64,000 nucleotides of DNA, from the NCBI GenBank assembly GCA_030681795.1, contig JAUXRG010000078.1:62001-126000 (forward strand), given 5' to 3'. This DNA is from Rubrivivax sp. (GTDB lineage: Bacteria; Pseudomonadota; Gammaproteobacteria; Burkholderiales; Burkholderiaceae_C). Both the position numbers and the translations under genes were made by a program. The stretch's first letter is position 1. Each line of letters starts with the position of its first letter. Shown here piece after piece: positions 18,564-28,810 of the stretch. Below the pieces are notes generated by a model, which ran no database searches, had not been told where the DNA came from, and saw only the letters and a list, made by a program, of their open reading frames with translations.

Positions 18564-19319
18564 TCAGCGGCGCCTGCGGCGCGCCACGAAAGCCAGGCCG
18601 GCCATGGCGGCCGCAGCCAGGCCCAGCGAACCCGGCTCGGGAACGCTGCCGCCCTGCGACGGGAGGCCTTGCGTGGTGCTGGTGGTTTCCGGCAAGGCCT
18701 GCCAGAAGAGCTGGTCCTGGCGGCTCGGCGAACTCAGGACATAGAGCCCGTAGCTGATGGGCTGCGAGGCCACCTGCGACGCGCTCAGCAGGCCGTTGGC
18801 ACCGGCGAAGTTGCCACTGTTGCCGTTCTTGTAGGGGCTTGAGTCCTTGAAGGTGCCGCTCGCCAGCGTGAGGTCGGTGTCGTACACCGTGTTCCAGATC
18901 GCCACTTGCAGCGCCGTGGACAGATCGTCCTTGTAGCCTGCGGCCGTGCCGCCGAAGAGATCGCCGTCGAAAACGTAGCTGATCAACTTGCCCAGCGTCT
19001 GTGCCTTGGCCTCCGTGAAATAGCTGCCCGCGCTGACAACGCCGTAGTCGCTGTAAGCGATTCCGAAGCCGATGGTTTGGAGCAAGTCGACGCAGTAGGT
19101 TTCCAGCGCGCCGTCGAAGCCAGGCGCCCCGCTGAGCGTGGCGCTGAAGCCACCGGCCGAACCCCGATAGGCATGCGTCGTCGCGTTGACGTTGTTGCCG
19201 TTGTCGTAGGCCCAGCCGGTGAATGTCAGCGAGGGACCCGGGACGCCACCGGCCTGCACCGACAGGCTGGCCACGGCCAGCGCCGCGGCGCCGAGGATTC
19301 GAACGAGAGGCTTCTTCAT
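18564..19319 (-). CDS. PEP-CTERM sorting domain protein with possible thioester pair
   Basis: A 251-residue exported protein. The N-terminal signal peptide is KKPLVRILGAAALAVASLS. The C-terminus has the exosortase signal: SVPEPGSLGL, a hydrophobic helix, and the final ARRRRR. Between them is a compact domain with Cys76 in LETYCVDLLQ and Gln138 in STALQVAIWNTVYD; this spacing and context resemble thioester-forming adhesin domains, where such Cys and Gln side chains cross-link. The exosortase that would cut the signal is not in the window. Proteins of this type are exported and often linked to extracellular polysaccharide. The ATG at 19319 is chosen by the signal peptide. Confidence 0.88.
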   Translation of the reverse strand: MKKPLVRILGAAALAVASLSVQAGGVPGPSLTFTGWAYDNGNNVNATTHAYRGSAGGFSATLSGAPGFDGALETYCVDLLQTIGFGIAYSDYGVVSAGSYFTEAKAQTLGKLISYVFDGDLFGGTAAGYKDDLSTALQVAIWNTVYDTDLTLASGTFKDSSPYKNGNSGNFAGANGLLSASQVASQPISYGLYVLSSPSRQDQLFWQALPETTSTTQGLPSQGGSVPEPGSLGLAAAAMAGLAFVARRRRR

Positions 19320-19473
19320 GGGGTTCCGTTGAGGCTGGGCCGGGCGCGAAGGCGCGCCGATTCCCGATGCCTTGAAGTCTGCCCATCGGCCGTCGATTGC
19401 GCATCCCCGTAACTGGACGTAACACCCGGAACGCGGGGGCGGTTCCCCGTGCCGCAAGTCACGACCCGGCGGT

Positions 19474-21795
19474 CTACGCCGCAAGCACCCGCGCCACCTT
19501 CAGCAGCCCATCCACCTTGCGCCCCTTGCGCGCGCGCTTGCCCTGGTGCGCGGCGAGCGCCGTGGCCTTCAGGTCTTCTTCCTTCGGCTTGCCCCCGCGG
19601 CCGCTGCCCAGCACCTTCAGCACCGTGGCGAAGGTGGCCACCGAGACCAGCGGCGCCTGGGCGTCCACGTCCATCAGCGTGAGGCCCTTGCCACCCTTGC
19701 CCTGAAGCTTGAGTTCGCCCAGCGCGAAGACCAGCAGCCGGCCGTCCAGGGCCAGGCAGGCCACCTGCGTGTGCGCCGGACCCAGCGCCACGGGCGGCAG
19801 CAGCCGCTCGCCGGAGTCCAGCGTGAGAAAGGCCTTGCCGCCGCGGTTGCGGCCGACCATGTCGCCGGCCTTGGCGAGCAGGCCGAAACCGCCGGTATTG
19901 GCCAGCAGCAGCGTGTACTCGGGCGCGCCGGCGAAATAGTGCGCCACCTGCGTGCCCGCTTCGAGGTCGATGAGCGTGGTGATGGGCACGCCGTCGCCGC
20001 GGCCACCGGGCAGCAGCGCCACCGCCACGCTGTAGACGCGCCCGCTGCCCTTGGATGCCGTGCCGAAGACGAGCAGCGTGTCGACCGTGCGGCAGGCGAA
20101 AGTGCCGTACAGCGCGTCGCCCGGCTTGAAGCTCAGCGTGGCGGCGTCCACTTCGTGCCCCTTGAGTGCGCGCACCCAGCCCTTCAGGCTCACGACCACG
20201 GTCACCGGCTCGTCGACGACCTTGATCTCGGCCACCGCCTTGCGCTCTTCGAGCACCAGCGTGCGGCGCGCGTCGCCATGGGTCTTGGCATCCTGCTCGA
20301 TCTCGCGCACCACGGTGCGCTTCAGGCCGGCCGGGCTGCCGAGAATTTCTTCGAGCTTGCCCTGCTGCTCGCGCAGCTCCTTCAACTCCTGTTCGATGCG
20401 GATGGCTTCCAGCCGTGCCAGCTGGCGCAGGCGGATCTCGAGGATGTCCTCGGCCTGCCGGTCAGTGAGCTTGAAACGTTCGATCAGCGCCGGCTTGGGT
20501 TCGTCGGCGTTGCGGATGATGCGGATCACTTCGTCGATATTCAGCAGCACGAGCTGCCGGCCTTCGAGCACGTGGATGCGCTCGGCCACCTTGGCCAGGC
20601 GGTGCTGCGTGCGGCGCTGCACCGTGGCCAGGCGGAACTCGAGCCACTCCTGAAGGATGCGGCGCAGGCCCTTTTGCACCGGGCGGCCGTCGATGCCCAC
20701 CATGGTGAGGTTCATGGGCACGCTGCTCTCCAGGCTGGTGTGCGCCAGCAGCGTGGTGATGAGCTCGGCCTGCTCCACCGTGCGGCTGCGCGGCTCGAAG
20801 ACCAGACGCACCGGGGCATCCCTGTTCGATTCGTCGCGCACCCCATCCAGCACCGCCAGCAGTGACTGCCTGAGTTGCACCTGCTCGGGCAACAGGGCCT
20901 TCTTGCCGGCCTTGACCTTGGGGTTGGTCAGCTCCTCGATCTCTTCGAGCACCTTCTGCGCGCTGGCCTGCGGCGGCAGCTCGGTCACCACCAGCTGCCA
21001 CTGGCCGCGAGCCAGCTCTTCGATGACCCAGCGCGCGCGCAGCTTCAGGCTGCCGCGGCCGCTGGCGTAGGCTTCGCGGATGTCGGCCGCCGGGCTGATG
21101 ATCTGGCCGCCGCCGGGGAAGTCGGGCGCCGGCAGCAGGGCATAGAGTTCGTCGTCACCGAGCTGTTCGTTCTTCAACAGCGCGACGGCCGCCGCGGCCA
21201 CCTCGCGCAGGTTGTGGCTGGGCACTTCGGTGGCCAGGCCCACGGCGATGCCCGAGGCACCGTTGAGCAGCACGAAGGGCAGCCGCGCCGGCAGCTGCCG
21301 CGGCTCTTCGGTGCTGCCGTCGTAGTTGGGCTGGAAGTCGACGGTGCCTTCGTCGATCTCGTCGAGCATCAGGCGGGCGATGGGCGCGAGACGGGCTTCG
21401 GTGTAGCGCATCGCCGCGGCGCCGTCGCCGTCGCGGCTGCCGAAATTGCCCTGGCCGTCGATCAGCGGGTAGCGCTGCGAGAAGCCCTGCGCCATGCGCA
21501 CCAGGGCGTCGTAGGCGGCGCTGTCGCCATGCGGGTGGTAGCGGCCGAGCACGTCGCCCACCACGCGCGCACTCTTCACCGGCTTGGGCCCGCCGGCCGT
21601 CGTGAAGGCCAGGCCCATGCGGTGCATGGCGTAGAGGATGCGGCGTTGCACCGGCTTGTTGCCGTCGCAGACATCGGGCAGCGCGCGGCCCTTCACGACC
21701 GAGAGCGCATATTCGAGGTAGGCGCGCTCGGCGTAGTCGGCCAGCGGCAGGGTTTCGGCGGGGTCGGCCGGCGGAGGGTCGAAGAGGTCGTTCAT
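19474..21795 (-). CDS. parC: DNA topoisomerase IV subunit A
   Basis: A 773-residue protein that breaks and rejoins DNA to unlink daughter chromosomes. The catalytic Tyr is residue 131 in [13 protein letters not shown]. The quinolone-determining region reads [17 protein letters not shown], with Ser92 and Asp96 at the positions of E. coli Ser80 and Glu84, so no resistance change is evident at the serine. The C-terminal part has the beta-propeller type repeats of ParC. It is the last gene of parE - acetyltransferase - parC on the minus strand. The 93 bases between it and the acetyltransferase gene show no feature. Confidence 0.96.
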   Translation of the reverse strand: MNDLFDPPPADPAETLPLADYAERAYLEYALSVVKGRALPDVCDGNKPVQRRILYAMHRMGLAFTTAGGPKPVKSARVVGDVLGRYHPHGDSAAYDALVRMAQGFSQRYPLIDGQGNFGSRDGDGAAAMRYTEARLAPIARLMLDEIDEGTVDFQPNYDGSTEEPRQLPARLPFVLLNGASGIAVGLATEVPSHNLREVAAAAVALLKNEQLGDDELYALLPAPDFPGGGQIISPAADIREAYASGRGSLKLRARWVIEELARGQWQLVVTELPPQASAQKVLEEIEELTNPKVKAGKKALLPEQVQLRQSLLAVLDGVRDESNRDAPVRLVFEPRSRTVEQAELITTLLAHTSLESSVPMNLTMVGIDGRPVQKGLRRILQEWLEFRLATVQRRTQHRLAKVAERIHVLEGRQLVLLNIDEVIRIIRNADEPKPALIERFKLTDRQAEDILEIRLRQLARLEAIRIEQELKELREQQGKLEEILGSPAGLKRTVVREIEQDAKTHGDARRTLVLEERKAVAEIKVVDEPVTVVVSLKGWVRALKGHEVDAATLSFKPGDALYGTFACRTVDTLLVFGTASKGSGRVYSVAVALLPGGRGDGVPITTLIDLEAGTQVAHYFAGAPEYTLLLANTGGFGLLAKAGDMVGRNRGGKAFLTLDSGERLLPPVALGPAHTQVACLALDGRLLVFALGELKLQGKGGKGLTLMDVDAQAPLVSVATFATVLKVLGSGRGGKPKEEDLKATALAAHQGKRARKGRKVDGLLKVARVLAA

Positions 21796-21888
21796 TCAGT
21801 GGGCAAGGCGGGCGGGCCGCGCGGCGCCCACGCGGCGGCGCGATTGTCCTTCAAGCCTTCCTCGTCGCCCCAGGCCGCCAGGGGCGAC

Positions 21889-22428
21889 TCAAGCCGCGGA
21901 CTCCAGCCCCAGCGCCTGGCGCGCCTCGTACTCGCGGTCGAGCAGGCTCATTACGACCAGCGTGTCGTAGCCGTCGGCCAGGTCGGTGCTGATGCGCACG
22001 TTTTCGCGCAGCCGGCCTTCCTCGACGAAGCCCTCGCTACTGTAGAGGGCCAGCGCGCGGGCGTTGAGCAGTCGGGCACCGAGCCAGAAGCGGTGCGCGT
22101 GCAGGTCGCAAAACGCCATCTGCTTGAGCCGCCGCACGCAGCGCCGGCCCAGCCCCTGCCCCTTGGTCTGGAGCACCAGCCGCTTGAGCTCCACGCTGCG
22201 GTTCGGGCTGCGGCAGCCTTGAAGGATGACGAAGCCGTCGCGCGAGCCATCGGGCCCGGCCTCGACGATGAAGTGGCGGAAGTCGGGGAAGCGCACCGCA
22301 CCCTCGTGCTGCGTGCGGTCCCAGGGGGTGAGGAAAGGCCGGTTGCTCGGGTCGTTCTCGACCGAGATCACGAAGTCCAGGTCCGACAGCAGGGTCGGCC
22401 GCAGACGCAGCGGCGGCGTGCTAGACAT
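21889..22428 (-). CDS. GNAT family N-acetyltransferase
   Basis: A 179-residue acetyltransferase of the GNAT fold. The acetyl-CoA binding motif is in TKGQGLGRRCVRRLKQMAF (about 112-130), and the following segment HRFWLGARLLNARALALY matches the family's C-terminal strand-helix. The substrate is unknown. Its ATG overlaps the parE stop by eight bases and parC follows, so it is embedded in the topoisomerase IV transcription unit. Confidence 0.87.
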   Translation of the reverse strand: MSSTPPLRLRPTLLSDLDFVISVENDPSNRPFLTPWDRTQHEGAVRFPDFRHFIVEAGPDGSRDGFVILQGCRSPNRSVELKRLVLQTKGQGLGRRCVRRLKQMAFCDLHAHRFWLGARLLNARALALYSSEGFVEEGRLRENVRISTDLADGYDTLVVMSLLDREYEARQALGLESAA

Positions 22429-24400
22429 CCACTTCCACGGCGTCGCCGCGCAGCTCCATCAGGTCGCGCCGGGCCTGGGCTTCGCCCTTGCCCATGAGCT
22501 TGCTCAGCGAAACGGCGGTGGCGTCGAAGCCCAGCGCGAAGTAGCTCACCGGCAGCAGGCGGCGCGTCTCGGGGTTGAGCGTGGTGTCCCACAACTGCTC
22601 GGCGTTCATCTCGCCCAGGCCCTTGAAGCGGCTGATCGACCAACTGCCTTCGCGCGCGCCTTCCTTGCGCAGCTTGTCCAGCGCGGCCTCGCGCTCGCCT
22701 TCGTCCAGGGCGTAGATCTTGGCCGCCGGGCGCTTGCCGCGCGCCGGGGCGTCGATGCGGTACAGCGGCGGCCTCGCGATGTAGACATGGCCGCGTTCCA
22801 CCAGCTTGGGGAAGTGGCGGAAGAACAGTGTGAGCAACAGCACCTGGATGTGCGAGCCGTCGACATCGGCGTCGCTCAGGATGCAGACCTTGCCGTAGCG
22901 CAGGCCCGACAGAACGCCCCCAGGCTCGTCGGCCGGGCCGTGCGGATCGACCCCCATCGCCACCGCGATATCGTGGATCTCGGTATTGGCGAAGAGCCGG
23001 TCGCGGTCCACCTCCCAGGTGTTGAGCACCTTGCCGCGCAGCGGCAGCACGGCCTGGGTTTCCTTGTTTCGGCCCATCTTGGCGCTGCCGCCGGCGCTGT
23101 CGCCTTCGACCAGGAAGACTTCGTTGAAGAGCAGGTCGCGGCTCTCGCAATCGGTGAGCTTGCCCGGCAGCACGGCCACGCCCGAGCCCTTGCGCTTTTC
23201 CACCTTCAGAGAAGCGCGCTGGCGCGTCTGCGCCTGGCGGATGACGAGTTCGGCGAGCTTCCTGCCCACCTCGACATGCTGGTTGAGCCACAACTCCAGC
23301 GCCGGCCTGACGTAGCCCGAGACCAGGCGCAGCGAGTCGCGGCTGTTCAGCCGCTCCTTGATCTGGCCCTGGAACTGCGGGTCCAGCACCTTGGCGCTGA
23401 GGACAAAGCTGGCGCGGGAAAATACATCCTCGGGCATCAGCTTGACCCCCTTGGGCAGCAGCGCGTGCATTTCGATGAAACCCTTGATGGCGCCGAACAG
23501 GCCGTCCTTCAGCCCCGACTCGTGCGTGCCACCGGCCACCGTGGGGATCAGGTTGACATAGCTCTCGCGCAGCGTGTTGCCCTCATCGGTGAAGGCCACG
23601 CACCAGCTCGCACCCTCACCTTCGGCGTAGTTTTCGGTCTCGCTGGCAGTGGCGAACTGCTCGCCTTCGAAGATCGGAATCAAGGGCTCGGCGGCCAGGC
23701 TCTGCAGCAGGTAGTCGCGCAGGCCACCCTGGTAGAGCCAGGTCTGCGTCTCGTGGGTCTTTTCATGCGTCAGCGCCACCGTCACACCCGGCATCAGCAC
23801 GGCCTTGCTGCGCAGCAGATGCACGAGGTCGTGGCGCGGCAGTTCGGCGCTCTCGAAGTATTTCGCGTCGGGCCACACGCGCACGGCCGTGCCATGGCGC
23901 CGTTCGGAGCCCGCGGCCTTGCGCAACTGCAAGGGCTCGATCACGTCACCGCCGGCAAAGGCCAGCGTGGCCACCTGGCCGTCGCGCCACACCGTCACCT
24001 GCAGCCGGCGGGCCAGCGCATTGGTCACGCTGACGCCCACGCCGTGCAGGCCGCCACTGAAGCTGTAGGCGCCGCCGGCACCCTTGTCGAACTTGCCCCC
24101 GGCGTGCAGCCGCGTGAAGACGATCTCGAGCACCGACACGCCTTCTTCCGGGTGCAGGCCGAAAGGGATGCCGCGTCCGTCGTCCTCGACGCTCACCGAG
24201 CCGTCGGCATGCAGCGTGACGACGATGCGACTGCAAGTGCCTGCCAGCGCTTCGTCGGCCGCGTTGTCGATGACCTCCTGCACGACGTGCAGCGGGCTCT
24301 CGGTGCGCGTATACATGCCCGGACGCTGCTTGACGGGCTCCAGGCCCTTGAGGACGCGGATCGAGGCTTCGGCGTAGGTGGCGTTCTTCGTGGACGGCAT
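22421..24400 (-). CDS. parE: DNA topoisomerase IV subunit B
   Basis: A 659-residue ATPase subunit. GHKL ATP-binding motifs: EVIDNAADEALAG, VEDDGRGIPFGLHPEEGVS and SGGLHGVGVSVTNAL. The TOPRIM motifs are LVEGDSAGGSAKMGRN and ILSDADVDGSHIQVLLL. The C-terminal FKGLGEMNAEQLWDTTLNPE is also typical. The ATG at 24400 begins at the usual N-terminus; the frame continues open upstream over a divergent methyltransferase gene and is not coding there. Confidence 0.96.
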   Translation of the reverse strand: MPSTKNATYAEASIRVLKGLEPVKQRPGMYTRTESPLHVVQEVIDNAADEALAGTCSRIVVTLHADGSVSVEDDGRGIPFGLHPEEGVSVLEIVFTRLHAGGKFDKGAGGAYSFSGGLHGVGVSVTNALARRLQVTVWRDGQVATLAFAGGDVIEPLQLRKAAGSERRHGTAVRVWPDAKYFESAELPRHDLVHLLRSKAVLMPGVTVALTHEKTHETQTWLYQGGLRDYLLQSLAAEPLIPIFEGEQFATASETENYAEGEGASWCVAFTDEGNTLRESYVNLIPTVAGGTHESGLKDGLFGAIKGFIEMHALLPKGVKLMPEDVFSRASFVLSAKVLDPQFQGQIKERLNSRDSLRLVSGYVRPALELWLNQHVEVGRKLAELVIRQAQTRQRASLKVEKRKGSGVAVLPGKLTDCESRDLLFNEVFLVEGDSAGGSAKMGRNKETQAVLPLRGKVLNTWEVDRDRLFANTEIHDIAVAMGVDPHGPADEPGGVLSGLRYGKVCILSDADVDGSHIQVLLLTLFFRHFPKLVERGHVYIARPPLYRIDAPARGKRPAAKIYALDEGEREAALDKLRKEGAREGSWSISRFKGLGEMNAEQLWDTTLNPETRRLLPVSYFALGFDATAVSLSKLMGKGEAQARRDLMELRGDAVEVDV

Positions 24401-24466
24401 GGCGGCGGATTCTAGGTTCGTGCCCCTCGTGCCGCGGGGCTCGGTTCCTTCCGTGAGAATGGTCGC

Positions 24467-25021
24467 ATGAGCCCCCTCTCCGAACCGTCTGCGTGGCTGA
24501 CACGCTGGGCCCACTTGCTGCCACCGGGTGGCACGGTGCTCGACCTGGCCTGCGGCAGCGGGCGCCACACGCGCTGGATGGCCGCCCAGGGCTGGCGCGT
24601 GACGGGGGTGGACCGCAACGCGGATGCCGTCGAGCCCCTGCGGGCGCTGGCCGAAATCGTGGTGGCCGATCTCGAAGCCGCGCCCTGGCCGCTGCCGGGT
24701 CGGCGCTTCGACGCCGTCGTCGTCACCAACTACCTGTGGCGGGCCTTGTGGCCGGCGCTGCATGACGCACTGGCCGAAGGCGGGGTGCTGATCTACGAGA
24801 CCTTCGCCGCCGGTCAGCAGCACATTGGCCGGCCTTCGAGGCCCGAGTTCCTGCTCGATACCGGCGAACTGCTGCGGGCCTGCGCCGGCCTGCGCATCGT
24901 GGCCTTCGAAGAGGGCTTGGCGCCGGATCCGGCGCGCTTCATGCAGCGCATCGTCGCGGTGAAGAGCCGCCCCAGCACCGGCGAGCCGCCGCGATTCCGA
25001 CTGCCCGGGCCCGGCGGCTAA
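24467..25021 (+). CDS. class I SAM-dependent methyltransferase
   Basis: A 184-residue protein with the SAM-binding motif [16 protein letters not shown] near residue 26, an acidic motif II in [12 protein letters not shown] and motif III-like [14 protein letters not shown]. The length and the end resemble TehB-like small methyltransferases. Substrate unknown. It is divergent from parE (66 bases apart) and 31 bases upstream of dapA, so it could share the dapA transcript. Confidence 0.87.
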   Translation: MSPLSEPSAWLTRWAHLLPPGGTVLDLACGSGRHTRWMAAQGWRVTGVDRNADAVEPLRALAEIVVADLEAAPWPLPGRRFDAVVVTNYLWRALWPALHDALAEGGVLIYETFAAGQQHIGRPSRPEFLLDTGELLRACAGLRIVAFEEGLAPDPARFMQRIVAVKSRPSTGEPPRFRLPGPGG

Positions 25022-25052
25022 AATCGGCCGGTTGCCAGGACTCCGAACCCCC

Positions 25053-25937
25053 ATGAAACCCATCACAGGCAGCATCGTGGCGCTCGTCACGCCGATGCTC
25101 GAGGACGGCAGCGTCGACTACGCGGCGCTGCGCCGCCTCATCGACTGGCATATCGCCGAGGGCACTGATTGCATCGGCGTGGTCGGCACGACCGGCGAAT
25201 CGCCCACGGTGTCGATGGAGGAGAACTGCGAAATCATCCGCGTGGCCGTCGAGCACGCGGCCGGCCGCGTGCCGATCATGGCCGGCACGGGCGCCAATTC
25301 CACGGCCGAAGCCATCACGCTGACGCGCTTTGCCAAGCAGGTCGGGGCCGACTGCCACCTCTCGGTGGTGCCCTACTACAACAAGCCCTCTCAGGAAGGC
25401 ATCTACCAGCACTTCCGCGCCGTGGCCGAGGCGGTGGACCTGCCGATGGTGCTCTACAACGTGCCCGGCCGCACCGTGGCCGACATGCTGCCCGAGACCG
25501 CGCTGCGGCTGGCGCAGGTGGGCGGCGTCATCGGCCTCAAGGAGGCCAGCGGCGACATCGAGCGCGCCTGCCAGCTCATCAAGCATGCACCCCAGGGTTT
25601 CTCGATCTACTCAGGCGACGACGGCACGGCCGTGGCGCTGATGCTGCTGGGCGGCCAGGGGAACGTGAGCGTCACCGCCAACGTGGCGCCGCGCCTGATG
25701 CACGAGCTGTGCGTGGCGGCCACCTCCGGTGAGGTGCGCCGCGCGGCAGCGCTGCACCTGCGCCTGCTGCCGCTGCACAAGCAGCTGTTCTGCGAACCCA
25801 GCCCGGCACCCACGAAATGGGCCATGTCGCAGTTCGGCCTGTGCACGCCACAAGTGCGCCTGCCGATCCTGCCGCTCACCGAAAGCGGCCAGACGCTGGT
25901 GGCGCAGGCGCTGCGCGAATCCGGCTTGCGGGCCTGA
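25053..25937 (+). CDS. dapA: 4-hydroxy-tetrahydrodipicolinate synthase
   Basis: A 294-residue TIM-barrel enzyme that condenses pyruvate with aspartate semialdehyde, the first step of the diaminopimelate/lysine branch. Motifs: [72 protein letters not shown], and the Schiff-base Lys in [14 protein letters not shown] (about 161). The ATG at 25053 starts at the conserved [10 protein letters not shown]. An outer-membrane assembly lipoprotein gene follows after 83 bases. Confidence 0.96.
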   Translation: MKPITGSIVALVTPMLEDGSVDYAALRRLIDWHIAEGTDCIGVVGTTGESPTVSMEENCEIIRVAVEHAAGRVPIMAGTGANSTAEAITLTRFAKQVGADCHLSVVPYYNKPSQEGIYQHFRAVAEAVDLPMVLYNVPGRTVADMLPETALRLAQVGGVIGLKEASGDIERACQLIKHAPQGFSIYSGDDGTAVALMLLGGQGNVSVTANVAPRLMHELCVAATSGEVRRAAALHLRLLPLHKQLFCEPSPAPTKWAMSQFGLCTPQVRLPILPLTESGQTLVAQALRESGLRA

Positions 25938-26020
25938 TCCCGACCCTCATCTCCCAGGGGCTGCCCCGGGGCGTTATCCATAGGCGCGGCCGCAGGGCGG
26001 CTGGCGCGGAGACTTCGAAT

Positions 26021-27151
26021 ATGAAACTGCTTCCTGCCGTCCACCCCACCCGGCTCGCGGTGCTGGCCCTGGCCACGCTGATGACGGGCTGCTCGACTGT
26101 CGACGGCCTGTTCTCCAGCGATAAGACCGACTACCGCAACACGGCGGCCAAGGCCAAGCCGCTGGAGGTGCCGCCCGACCTGACACAGCTGACCCGCGAA
26201 TCGCGTTACCAGCCGCAGGGTGGCGTGGTGAGTGCCGCCGCGGCGGGTGCCCAGCCGGCGCCGGCTGCGGCCACGGGGTCTGCCCCTGCCACTGTGGCCC
26301 TTTCCAGCCTTTCCGGGATGCGTGTCGAGCGGCTGGGCCAGGAGCGCTGGCTGGTCGTGCCGCAAGCGCCTGAACTGCTGTGGCCGCGCGTCAAGGCCTT
26401 TTGGGACAAGCGCGGTTTCGCGCTCGAATCCGAGAATGCAACGGCTGGTGTGATGCGCACGCAATGGGCCGAAAACCGCACCAAACTGCCCCAGGACGTG
26501 GTGCGCAGGACCATCGGTCGCCTGCTGGACAGCTTCTACGATACCGGCGAGCGCGACCAGTACAGCACGCGCATCGAACGCGTCGCCGGCGGCAGCGAGA
26601 TCTACATCAGCCATCGGGGCGCCCACGAGGTCTATACCGACGAGCGCCGTGAAACCACGACCTGGCGCGCGCGACCCAACGACCCCCAGCTCGAGGCCGA
26701 GATGCTCTCGCAGTTGATGGTCGATCTGGGCAGCATGGCCGAGCCGGCAAAGGCCGCCACCGCTGCCGCCACCGAGGCCCCGGGCCCGGACAAGCCGGTG
26801 CCTTCGGCCGACGCCACCTCGCTGGTCGTGCAAGAGCCCTTCGACCGCGCCTGGCGCCGCGTGGGCCTGGCGCTGGACCGGGGCGGCTTCACGGTGGAAG
26901 ACCGCGACCGCACCGCCGGCCTGTACTACGTGCGCTATGTCGACCCCAAGAGCGTGGGCAAGGAAGAGCCGGGCTTCTGGGCCAAGCTGTGGGGCGACAA
27001 GACCAACCCGCAGGCGGCGCTGCGCTACCGCATCGCGCTCAAGCCGACCGGCGAGAAGACCACGGTTTCGGTGCAGAGCTCCACCGGCGCCGCCGAGACC
27101 GGCGAGAACGCCAAGCGCATCGTCGCGCTGCTCGTCAACGGTCTGCGCTGA
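26021..27151 (+). CDS. bamC: outer membrane assembly lipoprotein BamC
   Basis: A 376-residue lipoprotein of the BAM complex. The signal peptide ends in the lipobox LMTGC (acylated Cys about residue 25), followed by the family segment KTDYRNTAAKAKPLEVPPDL that contacts BamD. Two helix-grip domains follow at about 90-210 (RVERLGQERWLVVPQAP and following) and 245-370 (LVVQEPFDRAWRRVGLALDR and following), joined by an Ala/Pro-rich linker. The dapA-bamC order is common in proteobacteria. It is convergent with gltA. Confidence 0.94.
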   Translation: MKLLPAVHPTRLAVLALATLMTGCSTVDGLFSSDKTDYRNTAAKAKPLEVPPDLTQLTRESRYQPQGGVVSAAAAGAQPAPAAATGSAPATVALSSLSGMRVERLGQERWLVVPQAPELLWPRVKAFWDKRGFALESENATAGVMRTQWAENRTKLPQDVVRRTIGRLLDSFYDTGERDQYSTRIERVAGGSEIYISHRGAHEVYTDERRETTTWRARPNDPQLEAEMLSQLMVDLGSMAEPAKAATAAATEAPGPDKPVPSADATSLVVQEPFDRAWRRVGLALDRGGFTVEDRDRTAGLYYVRYVDPKSVGKEEPGFWAKLWGDKTNPQAALRYRIALKPTGEKTTVSVQSSTGAAETGENAKRIVALLVNGLR

Positions 27152-27178
27152 AAAAAAGGGCCACCGCGAGGGTGGCCC
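27151..27178 (-). terminator. intrinsic terminator of gltA
   Basis: GGGCCACC (27158-27165) pairs with GGTGGCCC (27171-27178) around a five-base loop. Read on the minus strand, the stem is followed by seven T residues (27157-27151), so it ends the gltA transcript. On the plus strand the hairpin lies right after the bamC stop but lacks a T-run. Confidence 0.88.
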
Positions 27179-27202
27179 TGGCCGGGTCGAACCGGCGCCT
27201 GA

Positions 27203-28513
27203 CTAGCGCGCTGCGACCGGCTTGACGTCGCGCTTGACGGAGCCCACGAAGAGCTGGCGCGGGCGGCCGATCTTGTACTCGGGGTCGGCGATCATCTCGT
27301 TGAGCTGGGCGATCCAGCCCACCGTGCGCGCCAGCGCGAAGATCGCGGTGAACAGGCTCACCGGGATGCCCAGCGCGCTTTGCACGATGCCGGAATAGAA
27401 GTCGACGTTCGGGTAGAGCTTGCGCGAGACGAAGTAGTCGTCTTCCAGCGCGATCTTCTCCAGCGCCATGGCCAGCTTGAACAGCGGGTCGTCGTGCAGG
27501 CCCTTGGCGTCGAGCACCTCGTAGCAGGTCTCGCGCATGAGCTTGGCGCGCGGGTCGTAGTTCTTGTACACGCGGTGGCCAAAGCCCATCAGCTTGACGG
27601 TCGAGTTCTTGTCCTTGACCTGCTTGATGAACTCGCCGATCTTCTCCACGCCACCATTGCGCTGGATATCCTGCAGCATGCTCAGCGCGGCCTCGTTGGC
27701 GCCGCCGTGCGCCGGGCCCCACAGGCAGGCCACGCCGGCGGCGATGGCCGCAAACGGGTTGGTGCCCGAGCTGCCGCACAGACGCACCGTGGAGGTGGAG
27801 GCATTCTGCTCGTGGTCGGCATGCAGGATGAAGATGCGGTCGATGGCGCGAACGACCACGTCGTTGGGCACGTACTCCTCGCACGGGTTGGCGAACATCA
27901 TGCGCATGAAGTTGGCCGAGTACGAGAGGTCGTTCTTCGGGTATACGAAGGGCTGGCCGATGCCGTACTTGTAGGCCATGGCCACCATGGTGGGCATCTT
28001 GGCGATCAGGCGGATGGCCGCGACCTCGCGGTGCTGCGGGTTATGGATGTCGGTGCTGTCGTGATAGAAGGCCGACAGCGCCCCGACCAGGCCGGTCAGC
28101 ACCGCCATCGGGTGGGCGTCGCGGCGGAACCCGCGCAGGAAGAACTGCATCTGCTCGTGGACCATGGTGTGGTTGGTCACGAGCTTGGTGAAGTCGCTCT
28201 TCTGCGTGGCATTGGGCAGCTCGCCCTTGAGCAGCAGGTAGCAGGTCTCGAGGAAGTCGCACTTGGTGGCCAACTGCTCGATGGGGTAGCCGCGGTACAG
28301 CAACTCACCCTTGTCGCCGTCGATGTAGGTGATGGTGGAATTGCACGAGGCCGTGGACAGGAACCCCGGGTCGTAGGTGAACTTGCCGGTCTGCCCGTAC
28401 AGCTTGCGGATGTCGATCACATCCGGGCCGACCGTGCCCTTGTAAAGGGGCAATTCCATCGAGGGGCTGCCGTCTGAGAAGGACAGGGTGGCTTTGACGT
28501 CGGAAGGGATCAT
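27203..28513 (-). CDS. gltA: citrate synthase
   Basis: A 436-residue type II citrate synthase, condensing oxaloacetate and acetyl-CoA at the entry of the TCA cycle. Typical segments: [68 protein letters not shown] (catalytic His), [17 protein letters not shown] and the end [15 protein letters not shown]. The ATG at 28513 gives the normal N-terminus ([14 protein letters not shown]), with AAAGG nine bases upstream as its own ribosome site. The frame is open upstream without any stop through the whole sdhE gene, so a fusion protein from 28801 is also encoded. Confidence 0.96.
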   Translation of the reverse strand: MIPSDVKATLSFSDGSPSMELPLYKGTVGPDVIDIRKLYGQTGKFTYDPGFLSTASCNSTITYIDGDKGELLYRGYPIEQLATKCDFLETCYLLLKGELPNATQKSDFTKLVTNHTMVHEQMQFFLRGFRRDAHPMAVLTGLVGALSAFYHDSTDIHNPQHREVAAIRLIAKMPTMVAMAYKYGIGQPFVYPKNDLSYSANFMRMMFANPCEEYVPNDVVVRAIDRIFILHADHEQNASTSTVRLCGSSGTNPFAAIAAGVACLWGPAHGGANEAALSMLQDIQRNGGVEKIGEFIKQVKDKNSTVKLMGFGHRVYKNYDPRAKLMRETCYEVLDAKGLHDDPLFKLAMALEKIALEDDYFVSRKLYPNVDFYSGIVQSALGIPVSLFTAIFALARTVGWIAQLNEMIADPEYKIGRPRQLFVGSVKRDVKPVAAR

Positions 28514-28801
28514 TTCTTGGACCTTTCTTGGCTTGCATTTCACGGGTGGCCGGCGCATCAAGGCCAGCACTTCGCGCACCTCAGGTCGATCGACCTCGCC
28601 CTGGGGCTCCGTACGGGCAAGCAGCAGGTCTAGCAGGTCGTGGTCGGCCAGGTCCATCAGGGCGCTCAGCCCTTCGGCCTGCCTGATCGTGATCGTCTCC
28701 TCGTGCAGGCGAAAGAAGCGCTCGATGAACAGATCACTTTCTAACAGGCCACGCCGGCATCGCCACTTGAGCCTGCTCAAGGAACGTTCATCCAGGCGCA
28801 T
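28514..28801 (-). CDS. sdhE: succinate dehydrogenase assembly factor SdhE, in frame with gltA
   Basis: 96 codons from the ATG at 28801 encode an SdhE-like protein, which helps attach FAD to SdhA. The conserved RGxxE motif is present in [19 protein letters not shown] (residues 12-30), followed by [20 protein letters not shown]. coli SdhE has 88 residues, and family similarity here ends near LALMRR (about 83). No stop codon follows: the frame continues through [12 protein letters not shown] into the gltA ATG. Either a real SdhE-GltA fusion is made, or the natural stop has been lost by a recent change or sequencing error. It lies nine bases behind sdhB. Confidence 0.85.
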
Positions 28802-28810
28802 GGCGCGCTC

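Noticed and set aside
18541..18590. GGCGC-rich palindromic stretch after dsbB, considered as a third copy of the dispersed repeat
   Set aside because: Element order and spacing do not match the copies at 10484 and 34166, and part of it encodes the Arg-rich end of the PEP-CTERM protein.
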